A stretch of 64,000 nt of DNA. Origin: Paenibacillus albus (GTDB lineage: Bacteria > Bacillota > Bacilli > Paenibacillales > Paenibacillaceae). The notes under the pieces are model-generated. The model did not search any database. It saw nothing but the letters and a program-made list of their open reading frames with translations, and was not told where the DNA came from. The stretch's first letter is position 1. Every line of letters begins with the position of its first letter. Both the position numbers and the translations under genes were made by a program. Of this stretch, positions 61,878-64,000 are shown one piece after another. Location: assembly GCF_003952225.1 (NCBI RefSeq), contig NZ_CP034437.1, positions 3,096,501 through 3,160,500 on the forward strand, given 5' to 3'.

Positions 61878-62573
61878 ATGCTGCTCTTCTCAATCTTAAC
61901 CGCCGCAGTGACGCCAGGCATTTCACTGCTTACGTATTTCTATCTAAAGGACCGATACGACGCGGAACCGATTCATATGGTCATTCGGGTGTTTCTGCTC
62001 GGCGTACTCATTGTACTGCCGATTATGGTGCTTCAGAGAGGGCTCGTGCTGTGGCTCGGTGACAGTCCGCTCCTCTTCTCGTTTGGCATCTCGGCAGGCG
62101 TGGAAGAGCTGGTCAAATGGTTCGTGCTGTACCATATTATTTTTAATCATACCGAATTTGATGAGCCATACGATGGCATCGTATACGCCGTTGCGATCTC
62201 ACTTGGCTTCGCGACGGTTGAGAATGTACTTTATGCGGTATTCCAACCGGCGACAGTTGGCTCGCTGATCATTAGAGCGCTGCTGCCCGTGTCAGGGCAT
62301 GCTTTGTTTGGCGTAACGATGGGCTACTATCTGGGGAAAGCCAAATTCGCGGAGAAGCCGAAGATGCTGCAATTTCTGAGCCTTGCTGCCTTAGTGCCTC
62401 TGCTGGAGCATGGCATATACGATTGGATCATGGGCTCAGGCTCTACGTATTGGGCATGGTTCATCGTACCGCTTATGATATATCTGTGGATTAAAGGCGT
62501 TCGCAAGATGAACCGGGCCAATGCCGGCTCGCCGTTCCGCATTCTGGGTCACGAAGAAGAGATTAAGCTTTAG
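61878..62573 (+). CDS. prsW: Intramembrane protease PrsW
   Basis: PrsW makes the first cut in the anti-sigma factor RsiW of Bacillus under cell-envelope stress. 231 residues and about seven or eight helices. The family motifs are visible: GVEELVKWF (EExxK), FATVENVLYA, SGHALFGV and EHGIYDW. ATG 61878 follows AAGGTGATT. Neither sigW nor rsiW is in this window. In Bacillus the next genes are sleB-ypeB; here a small Cys-rich gene and ypeB follow. Confidence 0.92.
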   Translation: MLLFSILTAAVTPGISLLTYFYLKDRYDAEPIHMVIRVFLLGVLIVLPIMVLQRGLVLWLGDSPLLFSFGISAGVEELVKWFVLYHIIFNHTEFDEPYDGIVYAVAISLGFATVENVLYAVFQPATVGSLIIRALLPVSGHALFGVTMGYYLGKAKFAEKPKMLQFLSLAALVPLLEHGIYDWIMGSGSTYWAWFIVPLMIYLWIKGVRKMNRANAGSPFRILGHEEEIKL

Positions 62574-62622
62574 GATTTCCGTCCATAATAAGGGAAAAAG
62601 TAATAAATCCCAGGAGGTATCC

Positions 62623-62781
62623 ATGATTTCGGCTCGTGTTAAAGTGGCGATTCGGTGCAATTTGTGCGGTGAGAAGTTCGTTCTTCGAGGTCGCAGAGAG
62701 AAAGACAAGATCGATACCGGCTTCAAACAATGCTTATGCAATAACATCAATGATTTTGACGTGGAAGAGGTCGCTTTATAA
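62623..62781 (+). CDS. Cys-rich miniprotein, probably zinc-binding
   Basis: This 52-residue protein contains VAIRCNLCGEKFVLRGRRE followed by GFKQCLCNNIN. The two Cys pairs (CxxC and CxC) could bind one zinc ion, in the manner of a small ribbon. ATG 62623 has AGGAGG five bases upstream. It sits between prsW and ypeB, where sleB is found in Bacillus. Function unknown; nucleic-acid binding is possible given the basic middle. Confidence 0.75.
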   Translation: MISARVKVAIRCNLCGEKFVLRGRREKDKIDTGFKQCLCNNINDFDVEEVAL

Positions 62782-62821
62782 CAAGCCCAAATCCGCAAAC
62801 AGGATATGTTTCCAATTATGA

Positions 62822-62880
62822 ATAAAGCTCCTTTCGGCAAACCAAACTAACACCAGGTTTTGCATACGAAAGGAGCTTTT
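62822..62880 (+). promoter_or_regulatory. Hairpin covering the ypeB ribosome site
   Basis: AAAGCTCCTTTCG (62824-62836) and CGAAAGGAGCTTT (62867-62879) form a perfect 13-bp stem, extended by GCAAA/TTTGC. The ypeB ribosome site AAAGGAG lies wholly in the right arm, six bases before TTTTGCC and ATG 62886. It can act as a terminator of the upstream gene, a translation lock, or both. Confidence 0.6.
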
Positions 62881-62885
62881 GCCAT

Positions 62886-64000
62886 ATGTATCGTCGATTG
62901 AGCGCTATCCTTTTTCCGGTGATGACGCTGTTCTTCATCGGCTCAATCTATTGGGGCTATCAAGAGCATCAGGAGAAGAACTCCATTCTGATTAAAGCTG
63001 AGAACCAGTACCAGCGGGCATTTCATGATCTGTCGTACCATGTTGATCAGCTGCATCGGGAGCTTGGCAATACGCTGGCGGTGAACAGTACGTCGCAAGC
63101 GTTCCACCGCAAAGGACTGGTGAATGTATGGCGGCTTACGAGCGAGGCGCAGAACGAGATTAACCAGCTGCCGCTTACGCTGCTGCCGTTCAGCAAGACG
63201 GAGGAGTTTTTATCGAAAATCGCTAACTTCTCCTATAAAACGTCGGTTCGGGATTTAAGCAAAAGTCCGCTGTCCCCTGCTGAGTTCAAGACGCTGAAGA
63301 CGCTGTATCAAGACTCGGATGACATTTCCAAATCGCTTTACGGTGTGCAGGATAAAGTTATCGCGAACAATTTGCGCTGGATGGACGTTGAAATTGCGCT
63401 AGCTACCGAGAAATCGACGCTGGACAACACGATTATCGATGGCTTCAAGACTGTGGATAAGAAGGTTAGCGAATATCCGGAAATCAACTGGGGTCCTTCG
63501 GTTGCCAGCATGTACGAGAAACGGACCGTGAAGATGCTCGCAGGCAAGAAGAGTACGCCGGAGGATATTAAGCGGCTCGCTGCGAAGTTTCTGAAGCTGG
63601 ATGATCCGAAGGGCATTCGCATCGCAGAGAACGGTAAAGGAACGGAATATGAATCGTATTCGGCTACATACAAAGAGAATGGCGCTGACAATCCGATCGA
63701 GCTCGACTACACTCAGCGCGGCGCTCAACTGATCTGGTACGAGAATCCGCGCAATGTCGGCAAAGCTGTCGTATCGGTCGAAGATGCGAAGCAGAAGGCT
63801 GCTGATTTTCTCGCCAGACATGGCTATCCGAAGATGAAAGCCATCACGTATGACAAAAACGATTCGACGGCTATATTCACTTGTGTGACGAATCAGAATG
63901 GCGTGCTTATCTATCCGGAGAAGCTGACGGTCAAGATTGCGCTGGATAATGGCGAGGCGGTTGGCCTGCAGGCTGCAGATTACGTCTACGAGCATCGTAA
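62886..64000 (+). CDS. ypeB: Germination protein YpeB, N-terminal part (3' end outside window)
   Basis: YpeB sits in the spore inner membrane and stabilises the cortex-lytic enzyme SleB. The frame runs open from ATG 62886 to the window edge (371 codons; the family is about 450). An N-terminal helix (residues 7-24, AILFPVMTLFFIGSIYWG) is followed by a long helical domain with RELGNTLAVNSTSQAFHRKG and WRLTSEAQNEINQLPL, then the start of PepSY repeats (VSVEDAKQKAADFLARHGYP). No sleB is directly upstream, unlike in Bacillus. Confidence 0.92.
   Translation, partial: MYRRLSAILFPVMTLFFIGSIYWGYQEHQEKNSILIKAENQYQRAFHDLSYHVDQLHRELGNTLAVNSTSQAFHRKGLVNVWRLTSEAQNEINQLPLTLLPFSKTEEFLSKIANFSYKTSVRDLSKSPLSPAEFKTLKTLYQDSDDISKSLYGVQDKVIANNLRWMDVEIALATEKSTLDNTIIDGFKTVDKKVSEYPEINWGPSVASMYEKRTVKMLAGKKSTPEDIKRLAAKFLKLDDPKGIRIAENGKGTEYESYSATYKENGADNPIELDYTQRGAQLIWYENPRNVGKAVVSVEDAKQKAADFLARHGYPKMKAITYDKNDSTAIFTCVTNQNGVLIYPEKLTVKIALDNGEAVGLQAADYVYEHR

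Noticed and set aside
1-64000. CRISPR array, tRNA, rRNA, prophage or insertion sequence
   Set aside because: I saw no regularly spaced direct repeats, no cloverleaf-like segments and no transposase or phage genes; the only recombinase is XerD in its usual place.

Overview
The window is a contiguous piece of chromosome from an endospore-forming member of the Bacillota, most likely Paenibacillus or a close relative such as Cohnella. This is inferred from gene order and protein signatures, not from a database search. It carries the sporulation regulators spo0A and sigF with spoIIAA/spoIIAB, together with spoIVB, spoIIM, spoVAA/AB/AF, dacF, dacB, spmA/spmB, ytfJ and ypeB. The order largely follows the Bacillus subtilis segments yqxC-ahrC-recN-spoIVB-spo0A, nudF-spoIIM-fur-yqzK-xerD-deoB-punA-pdp-dacF-spoIIA-sigF-spoVA-lysA, rib-scpAB, dacB-spmAB-rluB-resABCDE, and serA-ypb-mec-gudB-prsW-ypeB. 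Start codons are often TTG or GTG. I see no tRNA, rRNA, CRISPR array, prophage or insertion sequence.

Layout. 1-6.1 kb: tlyA (5' end cut off), a small membrane protein, argR, recN, spoIVB and spo0A, whose promoter region carries three 0A boxes. 6.2-9.1 kb: an MFS transporter, an ECF-type sigma factor, a complete ClpP and yqzF. 9.2-16.3 kb: branched-chain 2-oxoacid dehydrogenase genes (E3, E1 alpha, E1 beta, E2) followed by lipB, a Prli42-like miniprotein and an M20 peptidase. 16.4-21.5 kb: an mciZ-like gene, nudF, an endonuclease-Q-like gene, a pair of structured repeats, spoIIM, fur with a PerR-like box, and a subtilase. 21.7-28.0 kb: ald, yqzK, xerD and nucleoside catabolism (deoB, punA, pdp) enclosing a Spo0E-like miniprotein. 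28.0-28.7 kb: a gene-free stretch filled with inverted repeats. 28.7-36.6 kb: dacF, spoIIAA-spoIIAB-sigF, spoVAA-AB-AF, lysA and a cyclophilin. 36.7-42.9 kb: an FMN riboswitch with ribD-ribE-ribBA-ribH, then scpA-scpB and a DUF2953 gene. 43.0-52.8 kb: ytfJ, dacB-spmA-spmB, rluB and the cytochrome c maturation/redox-sensing operon resABCDE. 52.9-64 kb: serA, a rhodanese, membrane proteins, a CPBP protease, a metallophosphoesterase, a lipoprotein deacetylase, a MecA-type adaptor, gudB, prsW, a Cys-rich miniprotein and ypeB (3' end cut off).

How it works together. The sporulation genes cover entry (Spo0A, a Spo0E-like phosphatase), forespore-specific transcription (SpoIIAA/AB/SigF), mother-cell events (SpoIIM, DacB, SpmA/B, possibly MciZ), the late forespore signal (SpoIVB), and dipicolinate uptake and germination (SpoVA proteins, YtfJ, YpeB). 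The metabolic genes cover branched fatty-acid precursors and lipoylation, alanine, glutamate and serine metabolism, nucleoside salvage, riboflavin, lysine and c-type cytochromes.

The most important oddity is a set of three broken reading frames (spo0A, spoVAF, the DUF2953 gene). Each is repaired by adding one base in or near a short homopolymer. This looks more like systematic sequence error than decay, but the spo0A case must be settled before the strain is called sporulation-competent. Five genes lie outside obvious long open frames: prli42-like, mciZ-like, spo0E-like, the Cys-rich miniprotein and the truncated ypeB.
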